From Synchiropus splendidus (Eukaryota; Chordata; Actinopteri; Syngnathiformes; Callionymidae): a stretch of 64,000 bases of DNA. The stretch spans positions 9,439,501-9,503,500 of the forward strand of contig NC_071340.1 in NCBI RefSeq assembly GCF_027744825.2, in the 5' to 3' direction. The notes below the pieces were generated by a model. That model was not told where the DNA came from. It ran no database searches and worked only from the letters and a program-made list of their open reading frames with translations. The translations under genes and the position numbers were made by a program. Shown here in pieces: positions 1 to 12,789 of the stretch; within the stretch, counting starts at the first letter, position 1; every line of letters begins with the position of its first letter.

Positions 1-57
1 CAGTCAGACGAATATCACAGAGCTAAAGAAGAGAATGGTAGACTGGGTGGCACTCAC

Positions 58-111
58 CTGGGGACCCCTCTTTCCTGCCTTTCCAGGCAGTCCAGGAAGA
101 CCTTGAAGGCC
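58..111 (-). CDS. col27a1: col27a1 exon 4: first pure collagen-triplet exon
   Basis: A 54-nt exon read on the minus strand, with acceptor ctccag on its high side and donor gtgagtg at 51-57. It encodes six Gly-X-Y triplets (GLQGLPGLPGKAGKRGPQ). Fibrillar collagen genes are built largely from 54-nt exons that begin with a complete Gly codon, and this one fits. The previous exon ends in phase 0 within ...GEPGPP, so the triplet register continues without a break. The remaining triple-helix and C-propeptide exons lie left of position 1, outside the window. Confidence 0.9.
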
Positions 112-225
112 CTGGAGAATACAAAGGAAAAGGGTAACACTAGACTGGGAAACACATATGACCGTCAGTTAACTAATGGCTAGTTTATTTACAATGGATG
201 CTTGCTAAGTATGGTGTTGTTTACA

Positions 226-300
226 GCAGGGGGGCTTAACCTTTTTGATCTTGAGGCCCACCTTTTCCAGAACAAATGGGGCCCATTCAAGGAATAGAAC
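226..300. mobile_element. hAT-type element remnant (one end)
   Basis: The motif CAGGGGGGCTTAACCTTTT followed by GATCTTGAGGCCCA resembles the terminus shared by many fish hAT-type non-autonomous elements (CAGGGG-TTCTTAACC-like end, then a GGCCC-rich stretch). I could not find a matching inverted terminus to the right, so this is one end of a decayed copy and its right limit is approximate. Confidence 0.35.
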
Positions 301-2511
301 TGATTCATTACTGTGATTTCTGATTTCAGATTGACTGAATTCATTTGTGTACAATAACCATACATGCAAACAAACCAAAACCTTGTGAAATGACACAAAA
401 CCATGTCATCAGCGCAAAGATACTTGTCATCGAAAAGGCAGCAGAACCACGTGCATATCATGTTCTGTTGAGAAAATTGGGAAAACTGTATGTATAATAA
501 AACAATGTCTAAATATCATTAAATATTTTCTTTTCATAAATAAACTCTAAAGAAGATGAATGAAAGTATTGCCATAAAATGCAAAAATATTTTTAAAACT
601 GCTCCAACAGGTGAACAGTTTTTACTGTTTGGGGTGCCATCACTTTCTTTATCATTTTCATGAACTTCTCCATAGTTGGTAACTATCACATATTTGCAGC
701 TGTCAAGACAATGACACACTACTGCCACTGTATGTGGCAAGTGTATTATAACTGAGTGTCTCATGGCCCTCAAGGCCCAGCGGTGTAAAACAAAATAATA
801 ATAATCTAGTGGCCCTCTAGGAGGGCGAATCAATATGTTGTTTAGTTAGGGAAACAAATGTTCAGTGTGACCAGGAAAATTAAGACTAAAGCTGTGGTTT
901 GTGAAACTTAAAACAATGTGAGTCTCCAGCTGTTGCAAAACACTCAGGCATACTGGCATCCATGGGAATGTCTTGTTAGGAAGTCAGGCATCCACCCAAC
1001 AGCACCTAATACTATTACAATCCAATAGACTAATGTCTTAGACAGCAGGACTGACTCAATGTTTTGGCAGGGATGTCCACACCAATTCCAGCACCAGCCT
1101 ATCAAATGAATGAGGCCCATCAGACAGTTTTAAAACAATTTCATACTTGGGTTAGCAAAGCTCACGGAGGTCAAAGCTAATGAGGGGTCAACCTGTGGAA
1201 CTGGAGAATGTTCCAGATCTAGGGGCAGTGGTCTCTTATCCCCATGGCTACATCTGTGTTTATGTGACTCCACAAGTTTACAGCAGATATTTGGCAAACT
1301 TGGTCAAAAGTGTCAGATGCACTCCAGCCCTAGTTATCTGGGATATCCATGTTTGATTCGATAAGCCAGAAGGGTAATGAGCAAAATCGATGGCTTTGGA
1401 AAGGAATCCACGGACAAGTTTTTGGAGTGAAACAACTTTTGTTGTTTTTCCTTCTAAGGATAGTAGATAAACAGAAATTTAAAATCGCACTGGGATTCAA
1501 CTCATGTGGTCCTGAATAAACAAGTCTCTAAATGTAAGGGTGGAAATGAAGCAACAGATCAATAACAACTAGTGTGAAACATGGACATTTTCAACATTTC
1601 ATGGAGGAATCCGTAATTGCTACTAGCAGATACGAATCGGTTTTTCACGTCCACTTGTCGACCAACTAATTGAAAACTGTTCCTGCAGAGTTGCAAATCA
1701 CCAAACTTTGCTCATTGGTTTCAGAATTGAATAAAATTGGTGAAAACTTTTGAAGGCTGTGTAAAGCAATGAAGGAACTATAAATATTCAATCACTCCTA
1801 TCATGTCGCTACACAGCAACAGATCGCCATGTTGAAGAACATCTAGTCCAGGTTTCACATCATCACTTATGCAACTGGATAAATACCCAAAAAATGAGTA
1901 GCAGACCATCATATTCCCTTTAAACATAATACTACCCAGATTTAATGTGCAGGCTTGGAACTGCTGAAGAGCAAAACAAATCCTACCAGAATAAAGAAAT
2001 CTATATACATTCTATACATACAGAGCCTCAAACCAGTTGGGAACATTCAACAAAGTCTCCTGTCAAACCTCCTGAAGAACCATTGTGGTCGACCAACATC
2101 AGTGGCTGCTCTCCTTCAAGGAAACAACTTCAAGGGTAAGCAGCATTGTGGTTTCTATCACTGCCAAAGCAGGAAGGATTTACTTAGAACAGTCAGTTCG
2201 GTCAACATTTCCTCATGTAAGAATACAGTGTTTTTCTAAACAGTGGAAAATATGAGCAGTCATCCTGTGTCCTCTGCTGAAAGTACTGAACAGACACTTC
2301 AGGTTTCAACTCTGAGAAAGAATTCCTGTATTCAGTTTGCTACATGAACGAACTTAATGTTGATTCCCTGTTAATGTGTCGACCAAATCTGATCATAGCT
2401 AACAGATGTTTTTGAGGTTTAATAAGGCAGTGGGGCATCACTCTTAGTTACTTTTGGCAAGTTTTTTAACTCAAAAACAGTCATATTTCAATGAATGATT
2501 TCAGGGAATGG

Positions 2512-2537
2512 AATATATATATATATATATATATATA
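2512..2537. repeat. (AT)n microsatellite
   Basis: About 13 uninterrupted AT units inside col27a1 intron 3. Confidence 0.95.
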
Positions 2538-2949
2538 GGATATTAGCTGTGACACAGAGGTCTGTCAGCGTTTTCCTGGCTCATCTTGAAAATGTTTTGA
2601 ACACCCTTAATTAAAATGGCCTCCAGCTCTGCAGTGTAAAGTGCCTTGAGATTACTTCTGAGTTGAATTTGCATTGTGTAAACACGGTTGACTTCACTGG
2701 AGAAAGATCACTTCTATCAGTTGCATGGGGAAGTTTGTTATTTTCAATGCAAATGTTTACAGATGTGCTGACTTCCTTTCATTACATTGCAACATATGAA
2801 ATCTGTCAAATACATTTTGGCTGAGGGATAACAAGTAGGATCAAAGAACACCAGAGATACATGTAGTTAGTAAGTAAACACATCCTCAGCTTGCCAATAC
2901 TTAAATAGAACCCCCTCCTTCCACCGCCTAAAGATGAAGACTCACTCAC

Positions 2950-4217
2950 CGGTGGTCCTGGCTCTCCCTTAAGTCCGGGGGGTCCAGCGAGGAGAGAGAA
3001 CTGTGTGGGCTCAAGGTCATATGTTTGGAAGCCATCTGTTGCAGCTGGAGTAATGGGGATGAATGAAGAGACTTCCTGTGTATTGGGCACCTTCCAAATT
3101 ACTTTCTTTGGAGCTGCTGTGGTTGATTGCCTTTTCTTTGGAAGGAGGGTGTTTAAAGGAGACCCCTGAGTCGTTGAAATTGTGGGATGGCGGTTCGTAC
3201 TCTGCCTTGGAGGTTGGCTTGCCGGAGCCATGGTTGTCCTGAAAAGTACGTGACCATTGACTTCCTCTTCATGTGTCCTCTCTTTTTGAGTTACATTTCT
3301 TAGTGCTGGTATTGAGGTTTGGCTGATCTGGAGGGCACTAGTGACGCTTTCTGTGGCAAGATTGAACGGATTTTCTATCCTTGCATCAACAAATGAAGCC
3401 GCGGTCACTGAGGTGTACCTAGGTTTTTTGGAGGAGGGGGTCCTATTCCATCGAAACAAATGGTCAGTTTGCAAATCATGCCTGCCAAGCACAGAGTCTC
3501 TTTGAGGTTTATCGTAGAGTTCCACCAAGGGAAGCACCGTTACTGGAGAGATAGTCACGTCTTTCGGAACTAAAGGAGGCAGGGGAGCAAACACCGGCCG
3601 ATGGCTGTCAGCTTCCCTGCATTGCTTCTTAATGTAATTGCAATAGTTATGAGCTGCCTGTGCAGAGGGATAAATGTCAAACTGACAAATTGCACCTTCG
3701 AATGGCACAGAGTTGAAGTTCATTTTCCCCAGCAAGAATGATCCCTCAGGATCCAGTACCTCCTCCTTTTTTAAATGCAAGTCTGCTTGTACGCTTTTGT
3801 TTCCACATGATGTGTACAAGGTCAGCAGATGGCCCCGGACATCCAAGGCCAGATGATGCCATCTGCCATCGTGGACGTCGTAGTCAAAAGTTACATAGTT
3901 TCTCTGGCCAACATGCACCAGGACCTTCCCTGACTGGAGCTGCAGCCCAAGTTGCAATTTCCGTTTCTTGGACAGAACAGAAAAGAGGAAGGCGCTGTTG
4001 ATTCGATGAACCAACAGGCTGAGGATCACTGAGAAACTCGTGGATTTAAAAGTCGTGGGGAGAACAGTGTACAGAGGGGCTTGGATCCGTGCCCGGGGGG
4101 TGAGGATAACTCCAGACTGGATGGGGATGACACCAACTGGCACATAGGGAGGTAATAAAGAGGAAGTGCCATGGACCATTCGTCCAGAGAGACCAAGCTG
4201 CTGCATAACATCCACAT
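2950..4217 (-). CDS. col27a1: Collagen alpha-1(XXVII), large exon 3 (thrombospondin-N/laminin-G-like domain and linker)
   Basis: A 1268-nt exon read on the minus strand: acceptor tttgcag just above 4217, donor gtgagt at 2944-2949. Residues of about 38-240 of the product form the N-terminal TSPN/laminin-G-like domain. Its diagnostic strings match what I know of COL27A1: GVIPIQSG, KKRKLQLGLQ, HDGRWHHLAL, FEGAICQFDIYP and AHNYC. A Ser/Thr/Pro-rich linker follows, and the exon ends in the first triplets GPPGLKGEPGPP. Type XXVII is a fibrillar procollagen secreted mainly by cartilage and notochord; the TSPN domain lies in its N-propeptide. The linker (about 200 residues) is shorter than the human one, which from memory is nearer 400. 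Teleosts keep two copies (a and b), and I cannot say which this is. Exon phases with both neighbours agree. Confidence 0.95.
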
Positions 4218-7200
4218 CTGCAAAGAAGAAGTACATAGCATTGTTTATTTCTCTCTGGTACTGGACACAGATCACCCTGACTTTTCTAGCTGCAACTGGT
4301 CTTTAGTCTCCCCTAAAGCACCCCCAACATTTTCTCACCAAGCAAATTGAAATCTAGATTGCCAACATCCCAAACAACTGACATGTCTGTGAGACTTCCA
4401 TTTTTTACACAGTACACCACTTTCAACCACTTGTTTTCCTAACATTGTTTTTTCATTTCATAATCGATCAATGCCTGGAGTCTTCCGTGACCTAAACACC
4501 ACTGCCTGTGTTCTGAGTCTGTGGTTGAAGCAGTGTTCCAGTGAGCTTTCTCAAGGCTCTCTGTGGTTTCTTACGCGTTTTTTCACTGTGACTTGCCTAT
4601 CCAGAATACTGAGACACTAAAAAGAGATTTCCAAATCATCTGATCTCTACTGACATACATAAAATGAGCATTCAAACACAGTGAAATCGGTTTCTGTGAA
4701 GTCACACATTGTCATTCCCTAAGTATCAAATACCCACTATTTCCATTAGAATCTCAAAGTGACACCAAAGGCAGTTTCAGGATTCTTTCTTTTTGGATTT
4801 TTAATGGGGAAAAATCATTAACTGACACGTTACCTTTGTTTTACAAGATACACTGGACTACACTCCGAGCACATAGAAGCCTTCATGCAAAAGCAAGTGA
4901 CACAGGCCCGCCAAGACACATTCTGGTGAAATTCCACTAGTTCGCTGAGAAAATGGACGTCATGTAGAAAGCGGAAAGTAAACATCCACTTCAGTACAAC
5001 ACGAAGCGAATCTCCATTTTTCCGGACTACTTGGAGGTGGTGAGGAAACGTCGAGCAGCTTTCAATGAAGCAAGGGACCTGCTGAGGCAATGTGAGGATA
5101 CTCGGTTTGGACCTCTGACGCCACCAAAAATGAAAAAACACAACGGAACATTGACTTCCTAACACGGGAGCCAAGGACGCGTAAATCTGAATTGGAGTAA
5201 TTTGAGTTCCACTAATCCTGTTTAGGGTTACCAGTCATGATTTAGGCTGAGACCTTCATACTTAAGTTCCACATTGTTATTGTTCCTGAAGACAGGTTCC
5301 TATTTACTATTTTTGTTTGCTTTGTTGCACTAAATCACTTGTTATTTCACCTTTCCAGAATATCCATCCAGATGAAGCTGACACATTGCGGTGCGTGTTC
5401 GAGAACAGAAGTGCGAACACCAGACTCAACAAGGACAGTGACCTTTGGTGAATTGCACTCATCTGCATTCCACGCAGGAACCAGGATGCAGCACACTGGC
5501 GCAATCCTGTGACTAATTGGATTAATCAAAATCCGGATGAAATGGAAATTTGAAATGCCGCCTAACAATTCAAGGAGGGAATCACATCAGGTCGCATTCA
5601 GTTTGGGGGAAGTGTCGCAAAACAGGCAATTATTTCATCAGCTGTGATGAGCAAACTGCTGCTCCCTGGAGAGGAGACTTGAAAGAGCAAAGTCATCTCT
5701 GTCTGGTAAAGTGTGACGATTAATGCTTCGGCAGTGAGGAGACCAAGATCACGTTCCGCAGACCGCTTTCTTTGCTGTTGAACTGCTACTGCACTGAGGA
5801 AATGAGGGTTATTTTTGCACAATTGAAAGTCTAGTTTACAGTTCTCAGCGGCTGATTCGATCCACACTTCTGCTTTGAAACGCTCGCAACTTATCAAACA
5901 CCTATTCTCCAACTGTTTCCTTCAGCAATGACACTAACCCTCGCTGTGGTAGTTGCTTTAAAAGGATGTGCAACATCGAAAACAAAAATCGATAGAAATG
6001 CTTCAATTGAAACTTGTATTTTGACAGATGAAGACCAGCAGTGCTGTCTAAATGTTTCTTTCTGGTATTGAAATGATTACCAGAGGAATTCATTATTGTA
6101 GGTCAGAGCTCACAAAATATTCTGTTAATCCTCTCAGCGTGTGCAAATTAAAAGATTATCAACAGGTCTCACGTATCCACATTTTTCCAGTCGGACTCAA
6201 AGCAAATATACGAGCAGCAACTGATGAATAATGGGTCTCAGATCGGGAGGGATAGAATTAGTTTTGACATTAGTGGTGTTCAGAGGACGGACTCCCAGTG
6301 TGTGCTGTGGGAGGTCAGCTGGGCTGAAAACCTGCAGACAGGAGAACAAAGATGTTTGTCTTCCATTTTCAGCGATGCATCACTGATTTTAATGGAAGGA
6401 AATGTCTGTTTCCTTTTAATTCAGTGATGACAAATGCAGTTGGGGTGGGCTGCCCGAGGCTTTACTGTGACCGAGTTGAAGAACTGGCTATAAGTCCTCT
6501 TCTTATAGGAGAAAAACAAGTGACCAAGAAGGTCATGTATGGTTTTTTATGCTCTAAATCAAGCTCACTTCAAGAAAATTTAAGTGGGACATATGATGTT
6601 TGAATATGAAAATAAAAGAAACAAAACAGTGAAATTATATATATGGATTTATATTGAATAAAATAGTGTACATGCATAATATGTCAGTCTCTATATTGAT
6701 TGCAAAGGTAAATAAAGGGTATATAATTTCAATTTAATAACCAAAAATATTAGCATTTTTTTACAATTCATTGCAATTAATTATTAACTTGTGAATTGGA
6801 TTTAAAATATATTTAAATTCCAGCAGTGGTATGTGAGTGCCAGAGCACATCTCATCCAAGTCCAACATCCACAGGACTTTTGGCAGCATATATAGAGAAT
6901 ATTAATAATGAAAAGGAAGCGTTTAGTTTGATTCCATCTATAGCCAAGTTCCAAAAGGTCACTGACAAATGATCTCCCATCTGGAATGAGGTTGGCTTCG
7001 TATCTGCGAGGGCCATTTCCTTGACTCTAGCTGGGGTGACTTGTCAAACACAATGTTTGAAACTGTCCATCTGCCAAGATCACACATGAACCCTCCAGTG
7101 TCCCTGGAGAAGTCTGCATTAGTCTTGCATTATGACGACCAGATAGTAACTTGCAAACAGACGGAACAGATTGTGACAGCGCAGGGACCTTCCTTAAGTA

Positions 7201-8567
7201 ATATGTCACAGCAAGTCAGTCGCTAAAAAGAAGGAGAGCTTTTATCATAAAGATGAGCTCACTGATCCAACGGGTTGTTCCGTTCATCCCACATCTGGAG
7301 AGTTATTATTTATTTGGACTGGTTTGGACAACAATATGTTGAGTTTATTTGATTCAACTAAGCTTGTATATTGTTTACAGGAACGACCAAATTTAGTGTT
7401 GCAATGTAGTGGTCAAATACTGTCGCAAAAGCACAATATTGTGCATAACATTTTGTTGTTTGGATTTTATGACACGGAAATTGGGTTTGTTTGAGCAAAG
7501 TTGTGGTGCAGTGGGCAACAAGAGGCAATTAAAAAGTCCCAGAGTCAGTCAGATGGTGAGATGGACTTGGACTGGTCCAGGTTACAGTGGACACGCCAAA
7601 ACATGGGAAAATGTTCAGCCATTCAAACCAGGAATAATTGGAATAATTCTCATGTCATTTACTGGAAAGTGGTCAAATGTTTTTTTGGGGAAAAAAAGGA
7701 AATCAACACTGTTACTCTGACATGGCCTCCTCAAACGCTCAAGTGGAACAAATGCTTAGACAACTCCATCAAAGAAGGGGACGGGGAATTCCGAAGGGAG
7801 TCTGTAGTGTCAAACAGTTTCACTCTGAGTGCAACAAAAAGGGAGGTCAGTATTCTCATTGCTCTCAGGGGAAGGAACGTTCTATTGAATGTTTGGCCTC
7901 CACACTTCAAGCAGCCCTGCGATCATCTGACGCAGCTTTTGGAAATATGGAGGAGGACTCCGCTCTTTTGTGGTCTGCAATTCAAAGAATTTAAATTGAG
8001 GGATTAGTCACTGTTAATTGTCTCTCTGGGAAAACATAGTGAGTCGGATGTGTAATGGGAAATGAAGATTGCCATCTACATCTTAAGGATGGAGCCTTTG
8101 GGGCAGTAGGATGCGGCACTAATGACCACACATATCACGCAAAGAACCCCCCAATGCAACATCTGGCAAAGCCCAATTTTGTCATTGCCATTTCTTTATT
8201 GCCTACTTGAAATATGACACAAATGTTGTTGTTGTAGTCAAGTAGATGGATGTTTCAAAGGACAAAAAAGAAGACATGCGCTTCAAATGATTCTAAAATG
8301 CTACTAGTAGTGTTATAGTAGAAAGTGGAAAAAGTAATTTCTCAAAATGTAACTAAGAGGCCAGTGCACAAATAAGATAGCACCATAAATTATTTACCTC
8401 TTTTACAAGGTGCAGCAGGGCATGTGGCACTTGGAATAAAAGGAATGTTCCGCAGAGAAAACGTTTTTCATTTGAACCTGATTTAACTTCCTCTTCTGTG
8501 GCTCGATGAACTAAAACTAAACTCAAATATGATATAGAAAACATCTTTGTTATAAGACGGGACTCAC
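4218..8567 (-). other. col27a1 intron 2
   Basis: The interval is flanked by phase-matched splice sites, with donor gtgagtc at 8561-8567. I find no other exon. It contains AT-rich stretches (about 6610-6830) and many short open frames that lack splice context or homology. Confidence 0.7.
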
Positions 8568-8632
8568 CTTGACCTTGTGTGGGCGCTATGGACCGGGCGA
8601 ACCAGAATATAATCCAAAAGATCAGCGTTCTC
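8568..8632 (-). CDS. col27a1: col27a1 exon 2: signal-peptide core
   Basis: A 65-nt minus-strand exon with acceptor ctccag and donor gtgagtc. It encodes a hydrophobic stretch RTLIFWIIFWFARSIAPTQG, which is the signal-peptide core followed by a likely cleavage region. The human protein has a comparable hydrophobic run ending in a similar ASTQG-type tail just before DVD. The exon enters in phase 2 and leaves in phase 1, which matches exon 1 and exon 3 exactly: the split codon with exon 3 gives Asp in the DVDVM motif. Confidence 0.88.
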
Positions 8633-10869
8633 CTGGAGAAGAAGAAAACGATAACAAGAAGCCGTCAAGCTTGAACATCCATGCTGCTTCCAATAGAACA
8701 CTTCCAAATAACTAAATTCTCAACGCATGTTGAAGTACAAAATAAACCACATCTTTTAATGAAAAAGGAACTTGTGTGTCTGACCCCTCTCGCACCTCTT
8801 CCTCCCACCCCAGCAGGAAAGGCAGCTAGAGCTTTGTTTAGAAGACTCACACATCTGCTTCGAGAGAAGATGGATGTTTTTATCTCGGAGCCTGACAGAA
8901 GTAAGATCAGAACCAGGTGACTGATTCTTCCCTGTCAACCCCAGTAAACACTTCATCCCCCGAGATCTAGAAATTAAGTCAAGATAGAGACAAGCGCAGC
9001 AGGTTTTCTACATCAGTGCTGTCATTTATCCTCGTCATTCCGCTCACAGATAGCAGAACGCGCTTTTCAAATTTGACGATAGCAACTTCAATGGCACCAT
9101 GATTTTATCGACCTAGAATGTTGATCTTAAAAACTAGGTGTGTTTTATCTATGAGAGTGAAGAGGAGGTGGAGAAGAAGCTGGGGAGAAGAGCTGTGAAA
9201 TTCTGAAGAGGAAGGCTGAATGCCCGAGTGTGAATATGAGGGAGGGAGGGTGAGGATGAAGGGAACTGAGGTGGTGGAAACCAAGTATTGCTAAGTCATT
9301 CAAAGATCAATAGTGGTGAAGAGGAGTGTGCAGGCTGGCTGGAACCGGTGGAGACCACTGTCAGGGGTGAAAAAGGTCAAACGGGAAGGGAAAATAACAT
9401 TGCTATATCCAAGGTCATCTGGACAGTTAAATCCAGTCAGTGGCAGACATCCAACTTTCTACATCCTTTTGCGTCATTGTTTTGACTGGTGAAAGCTAAA
9501 TTCATGTATTTAAAAGGAACACAATACTGTTATCCACCGCTCCAAAGTCCTCCATTCAAAATGATCCATAACAAGTAGTGCAGAAGATGTTGGTGGAAAA
9601 GCTCCTGGAGCGGAAACACTTCTTTCCAAAACCGAACTGCAACAGCACATCATGTTCCAAAACATCATTTCTTCTTGTTCCTGGTGCGGCTTAGAACCAC
9701 AGGTGTTTGCTATAAATCAGTGTACCACCCAACAAAGAGAATGTCTGAGATCAGAAACCCTCAATAGACTGGTCTGTCTGTATTCTTTCACTGAATCCAC
9801 CTTTCACTGAACCGGTTTTCTTGTATGCCAATGTATCATAACATGATATTGCACAGCTTTTTCACCTTGACCTTCATTCTGACAGCAACCAAGCGGTGAG
9901 ATGTTCTGCACCATAATGTGACTGAGACTTAACAACCTCTCGCCTATAGCCGTCTATGTTACAGTGCGTGTTTGACGCAGTTGTCTTTATAGGTAGCAGT
10001 CTGTTATCACCATCTTTTAACAGCCTTCCAGAGCTAATAAAGCGGCTGAGTGAAGTAGCAGAAGCTGTTCGTGGAGCGAAACTCATGTTTGCATTAAGCA
10101 GCCCGCCGTGACAGCGCTGTCATAAAAGCTACTCAACAAGTCTATTAGTGGTTTCTACAGTGGGCAGCTGAAACACACTGGTCAACCGCTGGCAGCTGCT
10201 TTTAACTATCTGCCCTGTAATTGTCCGTGTCAGGAGAACACCAAATCTTAATGCGACAAGGTAGCTCATATCATTAAATACAGTATATGACAACGCTGGG
10301 GTTGTGGTCAGTGCTGCACTCTCAGTTTCCTCAGGTTTCCTCCCACAATCCAGAACCATATCAAGTGATGACTAGCTTATCTGCATATGCGTGGAAGGGC
10401 TTGTCATGATGAAATGGTGCAGCCTTAGCCTGTCCACCATGCACAGCATCAGCCAAACATCACGAGAAAACAAAGGCCGATTGTAGTCTTGACCCCACAA
10501 TGGATGACAGAATAAACTTCCCATCGACATCCAAGACTCTTAGAACTGACCAACATAGGCTTCAAACTCAACTATTACTTCTTTGCTAAAAACAACGCTA
10601 AAACTTTTGCCACAGATATAAGTAAGTCAAGGTGGTGAGCAGGCAGTAGAATTGTAGTAACAGCAAAATAACAATAAGTAAGAGCATCTCTTCAGCGTTT
10701 AACACACTTCTGTTAGTTGCTTTGGAAAAAGGTATCAGCTAAGTGTCCCACATTGCTCATCATGGATCTCCAGCCTTCATATCAAGATTGACAAATTGAC
10801 AAAAAAAAAGAATCAGGCTAATCAGGTTTGCACTTTCATTCGGGCCAAGTTCAATGGCCTGGCACCTGC

Positions 10870-11016
10870 GAGGCTTCATGAAACACTGTGCTCATTTGCA
10901 GACCACTAGATGGCACTCTCTGATCTAAAGTCGTCAACCATTTCAATGAAACCTCACATCAACTTTAAACATACAGAGCCGCCAACTGAACTCTGAAAAT
11001 GAGGAGATGGTTTCAT
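10870..11016. mobile_element. Short inverted-repeat element (MITE-like), copy 1
   Basis: The left arm GAGGCTTCATGAAACACTGT reappears in diverged inverted form on the right (ATGGTTTCAT, with CTCTGAAAATGA before it). The arms also contain the CACTAGATGGCACTCT core shared with the better copy at 18445-18624. No open frame is present, so it is a non-autonomous element. Confidence 0.55.
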
Positions 11017-11421
11017 ATCACCTTGTTGGCCCTTCACTACTTCACAGTAGAAACCCACCATTAAAATTGTATAGCAGAGATCTTCAGTTCATTTAATGGA
11101 TCACTCTGTACACTACACAAAAAATATATATATATTTTGTGTTACCGGATCAGAATGAATCTAATGATGAAGATGTTTTGGCTTATAAAGTCAAACTCTT
11201 TACACAGAGGCTAAGGAATAGTTGCTCAAGCTGATGGCCAGGATGCAGGATATTTTCATGCTCAGTAGAGTATTATATGTCATACAAGCGGAGCCCACAC
11301 AAGAGAACATGCAGAACGTTGGAAAAGTACTGTGCACAACATCATTAACAACAGGTGTTTGTTTGTGTCTCAGCAATTTGAATGGTTGCTGACAGAATGT
11401 ATGTATGTATGTATATGTATA

Positions 11422-12129
11422 CAGTGGTAACTCGGTTTTCAAACGCCCCGGAATTCGAACAAATCGGAGTTCGAACAAAAATTTTGAGATTTTTTTGCTT
11501 CGGATTTCAACAAAAATCCAGAAAAAAGCCGTGCGCAGACCAACTAGCTGACCCACAAAGCGCTTTGTTATTGTGTGTAACACAGCCTCTGTATGCAGAC
11601 GTGTCCCGTTAGCTACATTTACTGCTTGTTTTTTCTTCATATTGAGGTGTAAAACCTTTCCTGTCTCCGCACTGGACCGTGGTAGAGTGTCACAGGGGAG
11701 GTGCTCTCTCTCCACACCTCCGAGGCTGGAGCGCTCACTCCAGGGTTTGATGTCCTGTTGTGGGCTGGAGCTGGGACAGGGATGAGGCGAGTCTGGGACA
11801 GAGCTAGGTTACTTGGTTTATGACTTTGTCACAGCCAAACTGCACAGAAGCGCACATTCAGAGCTGGACACGCACCGGGCACCTCTTCCCTTCTGGAGAG
11901 ACGTCACTCACTCGGCAACACCTCCCACATGCAGCGGCCACACACATAGAGGAACAGCGCACCTGCAGCAGACACTCTACATTCACTCCTACAAATGCCT
12001 GTTTTAAGGCTTGGAACGCATTATTTCTTTTTCCATTCATTGTAATGGGAAAAATTTATTCAGATTTTGAACAAATCGCTTCTCGAACGGCCGTCTGGAA
12101 CGGATTGTGGTCGAGAACCGAGGTACCAC

Positions 12130-12131
<2 letters not shown>
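11422..12131. mobile_element. Non-autonomous Tc1/mariner (Tigger-like) element
   Basis: The left end reads CAGTGGTAACTCGGTTTTC and the right end, reverse-complemented, reads CAGTGGTACCTCGGTTCTC, so the inverted termini match at all but two of 19 positions. Just inside both ends lie GAACAAATCG-type motifs. A TA dinucleotide precedes the left end; the right flank reads CA followed by a TA tract, so the expected TA duplication is imperfect. The interior has no transposase-like open frame. The CAGTGGTACCTCGG terminus is typical of Tigger-like relatives of mariner. The element sits in col27a1 intron 1. Confidence 0.7.

Positions 12132-12132
<1 letters not shown>

Positions 12133-12183
<51 letters not shown>
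12133..12183. repeat. (AT)n microsatellite
   Basis: About 25 AT units directly abutting the right end of the Tigger-like element. It may have expanded from the TA target site. Confidence 0.95.
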
Positions 12184-12186
<3 letters not shown>

Positions 12187-12740
12187 CAATTATCTGATTA
12201 ATCAAAGCAGTATAAATGATTGTCGGTGACCTAAAAATGTCTATTCTGGAAGTTATTTTACTCTCAACTGACACACGCCAAGCATCAGCACTGTACTCAA
12301 GTGCTGTACAAGTGTAGTTCCCAGCCAACTTTCTCTCCTAAGGAGCAGAAGGATATGATGCAACGTTTTCACTTTCAATTCTCCTCCCACCGGGCTGAGC
12401 AGCCAACCAAATGAGTGAGATGCTCAGCAGGGAGGGAGGGAATTTGGGGAAGAGGGGAAGATAAAACTCTCCTCCTCTCATACATTTTCTGGGAGAAGGG
12501 AAAAGTCCCACTTTGTTTGGCAGCTCATTCACACAAGCTGCACAGTCGTTTACTCTGGAAGAACAGAACATCCAAATCAAGTGCACATGTTCTCAAACAT
12601 TAAAATATTAGTATACAAAAACAGTCCCGTACAGTTATGACATATAATGTAGAGGGGAACTACACATAACACAGAGAACCAAGTAGTATGGACACGATAT
12701 TTGTGTTTGTTTGAGACAAGAAAAAGGGAAAAGAGCTTAC

Positions 12741-12787
12741 CCCCCGACTCCAGAAGTTTTGGAGTTCGGGGCATTTTCTGGCTCCAT
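12741..12787 (-). CDS. col27a1: col27a1 exon 1: start codon and N-terminus
   Basis: A minus-strand ATG at 12785-12787 opens MEPENAPNSKTSGVGG and runs 47 nt into donor gtaagc at 12735-12740. It leaves in phase 2, as exon 2 needs. An in-frame TAA lies upstream with no other in-frame ATG between, which supports this start. The mature order is a short polar N-terminus, a hydrophobic core (exon 2), then DVD (exon 3), the layout of a secreted procollagen. The identity rests on exon 3; exon 1 is assigned by phase, spacing and domain logic. Confidence 0.78.
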
Positions 12788-12789
12788 AG

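Larger units (their letters stand above)
112..2949 (-). other. col27a1 intron 3
   Basis: This is the intron between the thrombospondin-N exon and the first triplet exon. I see no further exon in it. It contains a remnant resembling the end of a hAT-type element (CAGGGGGGCTTAACC, from 226, followed by a GAGGCCCA motif) and an (AT)n microsatellite at 2512-2537. Short open frames on both strands show no recognisable protein. Confidence 0.7.
8633..12740 (-). other. col27a1 intron 1
   Basis: First intron. It carries a copy of an inverted-repeat element (10870-11016), a 710-bp Tigger-like element (11422-12131) and an adjoining (AT)n tract. No additional exon was seen. Confidence 0.7.

Noticed and set aside
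1..12787. The microRNA mir-455, hosted by a COL27A1 intron in vertebrates
   Set aside because: That intron lies further into the gene than the four exons present here. I found no matching hairpin in the visible introns.
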